Source: Gemmatimonadota bacterium
GTDB lineage: Bacteria > Gemmatimonadota > Gemmatimonadetes > Gemmatimonadales > GWC2-71-9
DNA: 41,520 nt
Reading direction: 5' to 3'
NCBI GenBank assembly: GCA_025358055.1
Contig: JANYKV010000168.1
Coordinates: forward strand, 1-41,520
The position numbers and the translations under genes are program-made. Numbering within the stretch: position 1 is the first letter of the stretch; every line of letters begins with the position of its first letter. Shown one piece after another: positions 16,860 through 24,562 of the stretch. A model generated the notes under the pieces. That model was not told where the DNA came from and did no database searches. It worked only from the letters and a program-made list of their open reading frames with translations.

Positions 16860-17624
16860 ATGAACGCGGTGACTGACGGTTTATGGAAGCGATATCGTGA
16901 GGCGGGAGATCTCGAGGCCCGGGCGCTCTTGTTGGATCGCTATTTGGGGTTGGTTCACCACAGCGCCCGCGAGATGGCGGGCCGCGTGGCCCACGCCGTG
17001 GAGCTCGACGATCTCGTAAGCGCCGGCACCCTTGGTTTGGTCCAGGCGGTGGAGGGATTCGACTTATCGCGCGGCCTCGCCTTCAGCACCTACGCGATGC
17101 GTCGGATCCGGGGCGCCATACTCGATGAGCTGCGCAGCCGCGACTGGCGACCCCGATCGGTCCGGGTGAAAGGCCGACAACTGGCGCATGCTGTGGCGGT
17201 GCTCGAATCTACGCTTGGTCGTCCGCCGGAGGCTCGCGAAGTGGCCACCGCGCTTGGCATCGACCTCGAGAGCTATTGGCGCTTGCGCGAGGATCTCGAG
17301 GGCGGCGTCATGGTGTCACTGGGTGACGGCGCGGGGCGAAGCGGGGACGACACCCTATCGGTGGAAGAGACCCTGGCCGACGCGTCCGCGCCCGACCCGG
17401 GGGCGACGGTCACCAGGGAAGAAGGTGTGGAACGCCTTCGTAAGGCCATCGGAGAGCTGCCGCCAAGGGAGCGGATGGTGTTGTCGCTCTACTACTACGA
17501 AGAGCTGAACCTCAAGCAGATCGCGGACGTGCTCCACGTGACCGAATCGCGAATCTCGCAGATTCGGACCCAGGCCTTGAAGCGTTTGCGGGAACGGCCG
17601 GCCCTCGCGGGAGAGTACCAATGA
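16860..17624 (+). CDS. fliA: RNA polymerase sigma-28 factor FliA
   Basis: FliA (sigma D/WhiG type) directs transcription of late flagellar, motor and chemotaxis genes. Region 2 has LDDLVSAGTLGLVQAVEGFD and FSTYAMRRIRGAILDELR; region 3 has LGRPPEAREVATALGI; region 4 has LPPRERMVLSLYYYEELNLK followed by the helix-turn-helix VTESRISQIRTQALKRLR. Total 254 aa. The frame is open upstream within flhG, but ATG 16860 with a GAAGG-like site 10 bases upstream matches the family N-terminus. No anti-sigma FlgM is recognisable in the window. It overlaps the next gene by ATGA. Confidence 0.96.
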   Translation: MNAVTDGLWKRYREAGDLEARALLLDRYLGLVHHSAREMAGRVAHAVELDDLVSAGTLGLVQAVEGFDLSRGLAFSTYAMRRIRGAILDELRSRDWRPRSVRVKGRQLAHAVAVLESTLGRPPEAREVATALGIDLESYWRLREDLEGGVMVSLGDGAGRSGDDTLSVEETLADASAPDPGATVTREEGVERLRKAIGELPPRERMVLSLYYYEELNLKQIADVLHVTESRISQIRTQALKRLRERPALAGEYQ

Positions 17625-18103
17625 AGCACATGACATGGTTTGCCGTCATGATCGTCGCCGGGTTGCTGACCGGCGCCTCCTTGGCGAGCCCCGGGCGCAT
17701 CGACACAGTAACCCATGGAGCGGCCCAGACGTGGTCCGCGATCGAGGGTGGGGCGAAAGCTGCCCAGCACTATATGCAAATCAGCACCCTGCCGCCGCGA
17801 TCGGCGGCCGCAGTCCGTTCCGCGAGGTGGCTGTTCCCGATCGCCGCCGTTGTCGCCTCTGTGGCGCTTGCGGTCGCGCTTCGTCGGGGGCGTTTCCGGC
17901 GCCGCCGGTCGTCCCCTCGGAAGTGGGAGGGCATTGCCGAGCTGCTGCACGATGAGCATTCGATTCCCATCATCGCTCGCCAGACCGGCGTCGCTCAAGA
18001 TGCCATCCGCATGATCTGGCTCACGGAGCAACCGGCGACTGCCCGATCCAATCGCGGCATGTGGTCCCGGCTGCGGGGCACCCAACGAGTAGTGGAGGAG
18101 TGA
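17621..18103 (+). CDS. SwrB-like membrane protein with C-terminal helix-turn-helix-like motif
   Basis: A 160-residue protein I cannot assign to a named family from sequence alone. It has a hydrophobic N-terminus (5-22) that could be a signal peptide or anchor, a second membrane segment (70-87), a run of Arg/Lys (88-101) pointing to the cytoplasm, and a C-terminal helical motif (103-133: IAELLHDEHSIPIIARQTGV followed by AQDAIRMIW). That motif resembles the short domain of DUF6115/DUF2802-type proteins. In Bacillus, SwrB, a membrane protein that activates export gate assembly, is encoded directly after sigD, the same position. Homology to SwrB is an inference from position and topology. It overlaps fliA (ATGA) and flgF (TGATG). 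Confidence 0.6.
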   Translation: MKHMTWFAVMIVAGLLTGASLASPGRIDTVTHGAAQTWSAIEGGAKAAQHYMQISTLPPRSAAAVRSARWLFPIAAVVASVALAVALRRGRFRRRRSSPRKWEGIAELLHDEHSIPIIARQTGVAQDAIRMIWLTEQPATARSNRGMWSRLRGTQRVVEE

Positions 18104-18825
18104 TGATCCAAGGACCGGTTGGAAACGTCGGGTCGCCGCTTCGGGGGATGGTGAACACCGGGCGGACCCTTTCGTACTACATGCGGTTGCAGGAGGTCAC
18201 GGCAAACAACCTGGCCAATTCCAGCACGGAAGCCTTCAAGGCCGACCGAATGACCGCCCATTTGCCTGCCGCCGGCGGAAGCCCGGTTCCGGTCGAACAG
18301 ACCGATTTGAGCCAAGGGACGTTTCGCGAGACCAAGCGGGAACTCGACCTGGCGTTGGAGGGGCCCGGGTTCTTCGTGGTCAACACAGCACAGGGGGAGC
18401 GCCTCGTTCGCGGGGGAAGTTTCAAGCTCGATGGAGCGGGCCGACTTGCTGACGCCCATGGCAATCCAATCCTCGGGGAAGGCGGACCGATCGTGGTAAC
18501 GGGTGCCGATGTGGAGGTGGGGGCCGATGGAACGGTCCGATCAGGCGGAGCCTCGGTCGGCCGGCTACGAATTGAAACCGTGGAGCATCCGGAGTCGCTC
18601 CGGAAGGAAGCCGCGGGTCGGTTTGTTCCGTCACAAGGGACCAAACCTGTGGCCGGGGACGCAACTCAGGTCCGCCAGGGTGTGTTGGAGGAGGCGAACC
18701 TCAACTCGATTTCGTCCATGGTGGATTTGGTCGCGATTCAGCGAGCCTACGCGGCGAATATCGACGCGATCAAGACGTTGGACGGTGTGCTGGCGAGCAT
18801 CACAAGCGAAGTGGGCAAGACGTAA
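18103..18825 (+). CDS. flgF: Flagellar basal-body rod protein FlgF
   Basis: FlgF is a proximal/transition rod subunit between FlgC and FlgG. The N-terminal rod motif is LQEVTANNLANSSTEAFKAD and the C-terminal motif LEEANLNSISSMVDLVAIQR followed by AYAANIDAIKTLD, with a middle FlgF/FlgG beta domain (LDLALEGPGFFVV). Length is 240 aa, typical for FlgF rather than FlgG. ATG 18103 is preceded by GGAGG at 18094-18098 and overlaps the upstream stop by one base. The frame is open further upstream, but that stretch does not resemble the family. Confidence 0.93.
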   Translation: MIQGPVGNVGSPLRGMVNTGRTLSYYMRLQEVTANNLANSSTEAFKADRMTAHLPAAGGSPVPVEQTDLSQGTFRETKRELDLALEGPGFFVVNTAQGERLVRGGSFKLDGAGRLADAHGNPILGEGGPIVVTGADVEVGADGTVRSGGASVGRLRIETVEHPESLRKEAAGRFVPSQGTKPVAGDATQVRQGVLEEANLNSISSMVDLVAIQRAYAANIDAIKTLDGVLASITSEVGKT

Positions 18826-18850
18826 TCCCTTTGAGACGAGGAAGGTAGCT

Positions 18851-19639
18851 ATGGATTCGGGTCTACGAACCGCAGCGAGCGGAATGCTGGCGCAACAACG
18901 CATGGTGGACGTACTCGCGAACAATCTGGCCAACGTGAACACCACCGGCTTCAAACGGAGCCGAGTGAGTTTCGAGGACGTCCTCTACGAGACGATCCAA
19001 GGCGCCAATATCGTGAATTCGCAGAGCAGCGAAACGGTCGCACCGGTGCAGGTCGGAAAGGGTGTGAAGGTTCAGGCGATCCTCCGCCTGCACTCCCAAG
19101 GTGCCACCGAGGCCACCGGAAGGCCGCTCGATCTCGCGATTGACGGCGAGGGATTCTTCCAGATCCAGCGCCCCGACGGCCACATCGCATACACCCGGGA
19201 CGGCTCCTTCACTTTGTCGAACACTGGGGCCCTCGTCAACAACGGTGGCTATCTGGTGATGCCCGGTGTCACGGTGCCGAAAGATGCGACCGGGATCACC
19301 ATCTCCCCGAACGGCATCGTGAGCATCACCCAAGGAAACACCAACCAGCAGGTCGAATTGGGCCACATCCAACTGGCCCGATTCGTGAATCCCACGGGGA
19401 TGCAATCGATTGGCGAAAACCAGTACGTCGAAACCGAAGCCTCCGGGCAGCCCATCATCGGCAACCCCCAAGATGAGAACTTCGGACGTCTACTCGGCGG
19501 ATACCTCGAGTCGAGCAACGTCGAAATCGTGCAAGAGATGACGGATATGATCGCTGCCCAGCGGGCCTATGAGATCAACGCCAAGGCCGTCACGGCAGGC
19601 GACGAGATGATGCGGACGACCAGTGATCTCGTTCGGTAG
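18851..19639 (+). CDS. flgG: Flagellar distal rod protein FlgG
   Basis: FlgG builds the distal rod that passes through the P and L rings. The start MDSGLRTAASGMLAQQRMVD and the motif LANNLANVNTTGFKRSRVSF are canonical. The C-terminus carries LESSNVEIVQEMTDMIAAQR and AYEINAKAVTAGDEMM. The segment after NNLANVNTTGFKRSR with FEDVLYETIQ is FlgG-specific. Length is 262 aa, as in other bacteria. ATG 18851 lies 25 bases after flgF, with GGAAGG at about 18840 upstream. Its end overlaps the GTG of flgA. Confidence 0.97.
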   Translation: MDSGLRTAASGMLAQQRMVDVLANNLANVNTTGFKRSRVSFEDVLYETIQGANIVNSQSSETVAPVQVGKGVKVQAILRLHSQGATEATGRPLDLAIDGEGFFQIQRPDGHIAYTRDGSFTLSNTGALVNNGGYLVMPGVTVPKDATGITISPNGIVSITQGNTNQQVELGHIQLARFVNPTGMQSIGENQYVETEASGQPIIGNPQDENFGRLLGGYLESSNVEIVQEMTDMIAAQRAYEINAKAVTAGDEMMRTTSDLVR

Positions 19640-20294
19640 ACGCTGCGCCCTCGCATTGGTCCTTGCGAAAAGCGTCTCGGCGCAGGCCGCGGTACCGAAG
19701 GCGCTGGATCTGGCCGTCGCGCGCCGGGTCGCCGAAAGCTGGCGGGTGCCGGCGGAACGCGTAGTACTCGAATGGTCACTCGTCCCGGGGACCGTGCTCG
19801 GAACCGATTCCGTGTTCCAGCTCCTCGGGCGTGGTGTCGACGGCTGGTTCGTTGCGGTATTGCCCGCTCCGCGGGCACCAGTCGCCATCCGCTTTCGGGC
19901 GGGTGTGCAGGACTCGGTTGCGGTCGCGGCCCGCGCGATTCTCGCCGGGAGCCGGATTCGCGGCACCGATGTGAAGCGAGAGTTGCGAACGCATTGGGGT
20001 CCCAAGGTCACTGCGTTGGAGGAGATGGAGGGGTGGGAAGTCCGGTTCGGCCTGCGTGAAGGCGATCTCCTCCGACCTCCCGCCGTCATGCCACCTCAGG
20101 TGATTCAGACCGGAGACATCGTCCGGTTTCGGTGGGGCAAGGACAATGTGGGAATCGAGGTCGTGGGAATAGCGCTGCATCCCGCCCGACGGGGAGAAAC
20201 CGTGCGGGCGCGCATCGAAGGTCGCGAAGGGGAAGTGCGTGGAGTGGTCGAGGGCCCCGGTACCGCTCGCCTAGTCAATCGGAGTGAAACATGA
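19623..20294 (+). CDS. flgA: Flagellar P-ring chaperone FlgA
   Basis: FlgA is a periplasmic chaperone for P-ring assembly by FlgI. The N-terminus is hydrophobic with a basic start (MISFGRRCALALVLAKSVSAQA), fitting a secretion signal. The C-terminal SAF domain has AAARAILAGSRIRGTDVK-like residues, VRFGLREGDLLRPP, GDIVRFRWGKDNVGIEV and RRGETVRARIEGREGEVRG. Length is 223 aa. The GTG start at 19623 lies inside the last codons of flgG and its stop overlaps flgH by ATGA. Position directly before flgH and flgI supports the call. Confidence 0.9.
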   Translation: MISFGRRCALALVLAKSVSAQAAVPKALDLAVARRVAESWRVPAERVVLEWSLVPGTVLGTDSVFQLLGRGVDGWFVAVLPAPRAPVAIRFRAGVQDSVAVAARAILAGSRIRGTDVKRELRTHWGPKVTALEEMEGWEVRFGLREGDLLRPPAVMPPQVIQTGDIVRFRWGKDNVGIEVVGIALHPARRGETVRARIEGREGEVRGVVEGPGTARLVNRSET

Positions 20295-20941
20295 ATGCAC
20301 GAGGGATGACCATCGTAACCGCTATGCTCGTCGGCTTGATCAGCCGTGTGGTGGCCGGACAAACTCCACCGCCGCCCCCGCCCGGCGCGGCTCCGGCCGC
20401 CGCGAAACCAGTGGCGCCGGCGCCCGTGACCATCGCCCAATCTCGGGCGTCATGGTACTCCGACCGCCTTCCCCTCCGGGTCGGCGACATCGTGACGATC
20501 GTCGTGGATGAGCAGACCAGCGCGAGCGAACGCGTAACCACTACCGCGACGACCTCGCGATTGCTCCACAGTCAGCTGGGGCTCAATGTCGACTCGGCGC
20601 TGCGGATCGGTCCGTCCAAGGAATTCAAGACCGGCCTCGACAATTCCTCCAACGACGATGGATCCGCCAATCGCCAGGGCAATCTGACGTCTGTCCTCTC
20701 GGCGCGGATCGTGTCGATCGAGGCCAGCGGAGTGGCGAAAATCGAGGCGTCTAAAAGCGTGACCGTCGATGGGCGCCTTCAGGAGGTGAAGATCAGCGGG
20801 CTCATTCGACCCGAGGATGTCTCACCGTCGAACGCGGTGTCCTCGAATCGGATTGCCGAAGCCGTCATTAGCTACAAGGGCAAGAAGATCGGACCGCGGA
20901 GCGGTATCCTCGGCAAGATCCTCTCGATTCTCTGGCCATGA
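20291..20941 (+). CDS. flgH: Flagellar L-ring protein FlgH
   Basis: FlgH forms the outer-membrane L ring around the rod. The mature part has YSDRLPLRVGDIVTIVVDEQ, a glycine/serine region, and the C-terminal pattern VDGRLQEVKISGLIRPEDVS followed by NRIAEAVISYKGKK, all typical. FlgH is normally a lipoprotein, but the N-terminus here (hydrophobic residues 6-22 ending VVAGQT, then a proline run) contains no Cys at all. It therefore seems to be exported with an ordinary signal peptide. Length is 216 aa. It overlaps flgA and flgI by four bases each. Confidence 0.94.
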   Translation: MNARGMTIVTAMLVGLISRVVAGQTPPPPPPGAAPAAAKPVAPAPVTIAQSRASWYSDRLPLRVGDIVTIVVDEQTSASERVTTTATTSRLLHSQLGLNVDSALRIGPSKEFKTGLDNSSNDDGSANRQGNLTSVLSARIVSIEASGVAKIEASKSVTVDGRLQEVKISGLIRPEDVSPSNAVSSNRIAEAVISYKGKKIGPRSGILGKILSILWP

Positions 20942-22083
20942 GGTTTACTATGCTGCCCTCGCTGCCGCGACTCCTCCTGTGGATCTTGGTCTGGACGATC
21001 CTGAGTGTTCCCGCCCGGGGGCAAGCGGCGGTTTCGGCCCAGGGCCAAGATGTTTCTCGTGTAGGCGATCTCACTGTCCGCCAGGGGGACGTTCCTCGTA
21101 GGATCGTTGGATATGGCTTGGTGGTCGGTCTCGAAGGCACCGGAGATCGTAGCTTCGGATCTTCCCTGAGCACCGGGGCAATGACCGTCCGTTCCGTGGC
21201 CAACCTCCTCCGGCGCTTTAATATCGAGGTGCCCCCGGATCAGCTACGCCTGCGAAACGTCGCGGCAGTCCTCGTGACCGCGGAAGTTTCCCCCTTCTTA
21301 CGGGCCGGCGGGCGATTCGAGGTGCAAGTCGCTGCGCTCGGCGATGCGACATCTCTCCGGGGCGGCGTGCTCTGGATGACACCGATGATCACCGATCCGA
21401 ACCAGCCTCCGATCGGCACCGCCCAGGGCCCGCTCCTCATCTCAGGAGAGGCCAACGTCCGCGGTCCGTCCCGTACCGGGAACTCCGGTCGAATCCCCGA
21501 TGGAGGCGTCCTGGAAGTCGATCCGCCCGCCGTGCCCTCGAGCACCGAGCCGAAACTGGTGATGCTCCGGCCCGATCTAGCGACCGCAAGTCGGATCGCG
21601 AATGCCATCAATGGCCTCATGGGAGCTGGTGTCGCCAAGGCCGAGGATCCGGGAGTGATCGTCCTCAAGCCGGGTCCGGCGCGTGCCGATAGTTTGGTCA
21701 ACTTCTTCGCGGCCATCGACACCCTTGCGGTCCGGGTGACGCAACCCGCGCGGATCATCATCGATGCCCGAGAAGGCACCGTTGTGGCAGGCGGGGAGAT
21801 TCAGGTCGGGGCGACCACAATCAGCCACCACGGGATCACCCTTCAGGTCGGCGGCGTCGGAGGCGGCCCCACTGCCACCGGGTCAAACCCCCGCTCAGCC
21901 CCTTCTCCCGGAGACTCCGGGGTCAGGGGCGGCGGCGGACTGGTGAAGGTCGGAGGAGGTGCAACCGTGCAGGATATTGCAGCGGGACTGTACGCCGCCG
22001 GTGCAAAACCAGCCGAGATCGCCGCGATCTTCGATGCCCTTCGCGTTGCCGGCTCCCTCCGGGCCCAGGTGGTGATTCGATGA
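20938..22083 (+). CDS. flgI: Flagellar P-ring protein FlgI
   Basis: FlgI forms the periplasmic P ring in the peptidoglycan layer. A signal peptide (about residues 1-28, ending ARGQA) precedes RVGDLTVRQGDVPRRIVGYG and LVVGLEGTGDRSF, the family opening. The C-terminus has VQDIAAGLYAAGAKPAEIAA followed by IFDALRVAGSLRAQVVIR, matching the FlgI end. A Gly/Ser/Pro-rich loop near residues 300-330 is a mild insertion. Length is 381 aa. It is coupled to flgH and flgJ by ATGA overlaps. Confidence 0.96.
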   Translation: MRFTMLPSLPRLLLWILVWTILSVPARGQAAVSAQGQDVSRVGDLTVRQGDVPRRIVGYGLVVGLEGTGDRSFGSSLSTGAMTVRSVANLLRRFNIEVPPDQLRLRNVAAVLVTAEVSPFLRAGGRFEVQVAALGDATSLRGGVLWMTPMITDPNQPPIGTAQGPLLISGEANVRGPSRTGNSGRIPDGGVLEVDPPAVPSSTEPKLVMLRPDLATASRIANAINGLMGAGVAKAEDPGVIVLKPGPARADSLVNFFAAIDTLAVRVTQPARIIIDAREGTVVAGGEIQVGATTISHHGITLQVGGVGGGPTATGSNPRSAPSPGDSGVRGGGGLVKVGGGATVQDIAAGLYAAGAKPAEIAAIFDALRVAGSLRAQVVIR

Positions 22084-22391
22084 ACCCTATAGGACCAGTC
22101 GGCTCCCGCCCGCCGGGCGATGCGGATCCGAAGGACCCGCGAACGGTGCTGCGACATGCCGCGCATCAGTTCGAAGGAGTGTTTCTCGCTCAGCTGTTCA
22201 AGGCAATGCGTTCCACTGTGGGCCAGAGCGGGTTGGTGGCGAACTCGCCAGGGCAGGAGATCTTCACCTCGATGCTGGATGACAAGCTGGCTGGCATTGC
22301 CGCCGACCATTCGAAGCGAGGACTCGGAGAAGCGTTGTATCACCAATTGAGTCGTCGTCTCTCGGCCGCGAAAGGGCCACCGTCTCCGTGA
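22080..22391 (+). CDS. flgJ: Rod-binding protein FlgJ, N-terminal domain only
   Basis: This 103-residue protein is the rod-binding half of FlgJ: AAHQFEGVFLAQLFKAMRST, the Ser/Gly-rich turn, GQEIFTSMLDDKLA and GLGEALYHQL. FlgJ caps and guides rod assembly. The peptidoglycan hydrolase half found in enteric FlgJ is absent, as in many phyla, so a separate hydrolase should open the wall. It overlaps flgI by ATGA and flgN by GTGA. Confidence 0.93.
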   Translation: MNPIGPVGSRPPGDADPKDPRTVLRHAAHQFEGVFLAQLFKAMRSTVGQSGLVANSPGQEIFTSMLDDKLAGIAADHSKRGLGEALYHQLSRRLSAAKGPPSP

Positions 22392-22945
22392 GTACCGGTA
22401 CCTTGCCTCCTCGAGCGGATGTCATGCGCACCGCCGTTCCCCCCGCTCCCGTGTCGCAGAAGCGATGGGAGGAGCTTACGAGCACCCTCATCGAGGAGGC
22501 TCGGTTGATCGACTCTCTCTGCCTGGCGTTGCTCGACCAACGCGCCGGAGTTGCGGCCGACGATGCCGAGGTGGTCGATCATAGCGTTCACGCCATCGGT
22601 CGTTGCTTGCTGACTCTGAACGAGGCCAGGCGTCGACGCGGGTCCTTGGTTCAGCTCCTAGCGGGGAGTCCTGAGGTCTCGATCGAGGCGCTGGAATCGG
22701 CCCTCGGTCTGCCACTTCCCAAGGCGGTCTTGGTGGCGCGAGACCAGGTCCGGCGCGCCGCACGGATCGCCGCGTCCGAGCTCGCCATCAACCAGCGGAT
22801 CCTTCGGGGCGCATTGGAGGCGGGTGACGCCTTCATCCAGCATCTCTTCGCCGCGGTTGCTGTTCCTAAGGCAGGCTATCGTCAGGCCGCCCGGGCAGGC
22901 GACGCTGGTGCCGGCTCAGGCATTCTCGTCAACCGGGTCGTCTGA
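22388..22945 (+). CDS. flgN: FlgN-like export chaperone for hook-filament junction proteins
   Basis: FlgN-type proteins are helical chaperones for FlgK and FlgL. The 185-residue sequence is mainly helical, with LTSTLIEEARLIDSLCLALL near the start, the conserved region NEARRRRGSLVQLLAG in the middle, and a long C-terminal helix (ARIAASELAINQRILRGALE). Similarity to the family is weak in any one motif, but overall layout and position directly before flgK support it. The GTG start overlaps flgJ; the ATG at codon 13 (22424) is an alternative start with no clear ribosome binding site. Confidence 0.75.
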   Translation: MSTGTLPPRADVMRTAVPPAPVSQKRWEELTSTLIEEARLIDSLCLALLDQRAGVAADDAEVVDHSVHAIGRCLLTLNEARRRRGSLVQLLAGSPEVSIEALESALGLPLPKAVLVARDQVRRAARIAASELAINQRILRGALEAGDAFIQHLFAAVAVPKAGYRQAARAGDAGAGSGILVNRVV

Positions 22946-22946
22946 T

Positions 22947-24317
22947 ATGTCGCTCCTGAGCCTCCTCAGCATCGCCCGGAGTGCCTTGCTCACCCAGCAA
23001 AAGGCACTCGACGTCACGGGCAACAACGTCGCGAATGCCAGCACGCCCGGCTATTCTCGCGAGCGGCTCAATGTAGTTCCGGCCGAGGGGCAACGCACCC
23101 CCAACGGTCTGGTGGGTCGAGGTGTCACCGATCTGGGGGTCGAGCGGTCCCGCGATGTGTTTCTCGACGCGAGCTACCGCCGATCTTTCGGCTCGTTGGG
23201 CCAATTCACGACGTTGAAGGGCTCGCTTTCGCAAATCGAAGCCGCGTTCAACGAACCCTCGACCACCGGGCTCAGCGCCACTCTCGATCAGCTGTTTGGC
23301 GCGTTCAGTGACCTCGCGAACAACCCGTCGAGTGCGGCCGCGCGCACCTTGGTGTTGCAGGCTGGTGGGCAAGTAGCGAAACAATTGAATCAGCTCCACT
23401 CGCAGATTGATAGTCTGAGCGCCCAGGCGTCGACCCGGATCGATGGCACGGTTGCCGACGTGAACAGCATGACCTCGCGGATCGCCGCACTGAATGCTGA
23501 AATCGTGTCCGCGGGTGGACCTACCAAGAGCGCAAGCACGCTCCAAGACCAACGCGACCTGCTGCTTGACAACCTTTCCAAGGTGATTGACGTCCGCGTT
23601 CTGCCCCGGACGGATGGCAGTGTTGGGGTCATCGCGGGCGATACCCTGATCGTGGACGGCGGTTTTGCCCAGACCATCGCCAAGCAAACGCTATCCGGCG
23701 GCGGCTTCGGGGTTGGGGTGCAACCGGGCTCACATCTGATCCAACTAGGCGCTGGGGACCTGAAAGCTCTGTCCGACCTGACGAGTACTGTCCTGCCGGG
23801 CTTCAAGTCCCAGCTCGACACCTTGGCGAACGGAATCGTCTCGTCGGTCAACGCGCTGCATCAGGTCGGCTTCAATGCCGCGGGGATCACCGGCACCAAT
23901 TTCTTCGATCCTACCGGGACGACCGCGAGAACGATCAAGCTCGACGCCGCGGTGCTCAACAACCCGAATGGCGTCGCGGCCGCTCAGATAGCCAATGCCA
24001 CCGGTGATGGACGGGTGGCCCAACAAATTGCCGATTTGCGAACCACTAGCTTGGCCGGGCTCGGGAACCTCAGCATTCAAGACTACTACACCAACGTCGC
24101 CTCCGCGGTTGGCGTGGCCGTGAATGATGCAACGCAGTCGTCCACTTCGCAGCAAACGCTGCTTGACAGCGTTGGCGCCCAGCGGGCCAGCGCCATCGGC
24201 GTATCGATCGACGAGGAGATGGTAGGAATCATTACCCATCAGCAAGCCTATGCGGCCGCGGCCAAGCTCGTGTCGGCGGCGGACGAGATGATCCAGACCA
24301 TCCTGAAAATGGTGTAG
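22947..24317 (+). CDS. flgK: Flagellar hook-associated protein FlgK
   Basis: FlgK is the first hook-filament junction protein. The N-terminal motif QQKALDVTGNNVANASTPGY then SRERL and the C-terminal GVSIDEEMVGIITHQQAYAA followed by AAKLVSAADEMIQTIL are diagnostic. Length is 456 aa. ATG 22947 follows the flgN stop by one base and gives the usual MSLLSLLSIARSAL start; the frame is open upstream but unlike the family. The partner flgL is not the next gene, which is unusual: csrA follows instead. Confidence 0.96.
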   Translation: MSLLSLLSIARSALLTQQKALDVTGNNVANASTPGYSRERLNVVPAEGQRTPNGLVGRGVTDLGVERSRDVFLDASYRRSFGSLGQFTTLKGSLSQIEAAFNEPSTTGLSATLDQLFGAFSDLANNPSSAAARTLVLQAGGQVAKQLNQLHSQIDSLSAQASTRIDGTVADVNSMTSRIAALNAEIVSAGGPTKSASTLQDQRDLLLDNLSKVIDVRVLPRTDGSVGVIAGDTLIVDGGFAQTIAKQTLSGGGFGVGVQPGSHLIQLGAGDLKALSDLTSTVLPGFKSQLDTLANGIVSSVNALHQVGFNAAGITGTNFFDPTGTTARTIKLDAAVLNNPNGVAAAQIANATGDGRVAQQIADLRTTSLAGLGNLSIQDYYTNVASAVGVAVNDATQSSTSQQTLLDSVGAQRASAIGVSIDEEMVGIITHQQAYAAAAKLVSAADEMIQTILKMV

Positions 24318-24325
24318 TCGCCGCC

Positions 24326-24562
24326 ATGCTCATTCTCAATCGGCGCCATGGTGAGGCGATCCTCATCGAGGGCGGAATCCGCATCATCGTATTGGGAAGC
24401 GATAAGCGCGGAGCGCGCATCGGCATTGAAGCGCCGCAGACCGTCAATATCCAACGAGAAGAACTGGTTTCGGCCGTGGCGGCAGAAAATCGGAAGGCCA
24501 ATGCGCCAAAGAGCGGGCAGGAATGGGTCGAGCGATTGAAACCGAGGGCCGACCCTCGGTAG
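24326..24562 (+). CDS. csrA: Translational regulator CsrA
   Basis: CsrA is a dimeric RNA-binding repressor that acts at GGA motifs near ribosome binding sites; near flagellar genes it often controls flagellin translation. MLILNRRHGEAILIEGGIRI is the first beta strand pair, with R6 (RNA contact) present, and the C-terminal part GIEAPQTVNIQREELVSAV holds the second conserved Arg. Length is 78 aa with a slightly extended tail. It starts eight bases after flgK. FliW, the protein antagonist common beside csrA, is not in the window. A hairpin overlaps its stop codon. Confidence 0.95.
   Translation: MLILNRRHGEAILIEGGIRIIVLGSDKRGARIGIEAPQTVNIQREELVSAVAAENRKANAPKSGQEWVERLKPRADPR
24541..24560. terminator. 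Hairpin between csrA and the convergent kinase gene
   Basis: ACCGAGGG (24541-24548) and CCCTCGGT (24553-24560) form a perfect 8-bp stem with the loop CCGA, in the last codons of csrA. On the minus strand, after the kinase gene, the hairpin is followed by TTTC. It probably ends transcription from the minus strand and perhaps from both. Confidence 0.5.
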
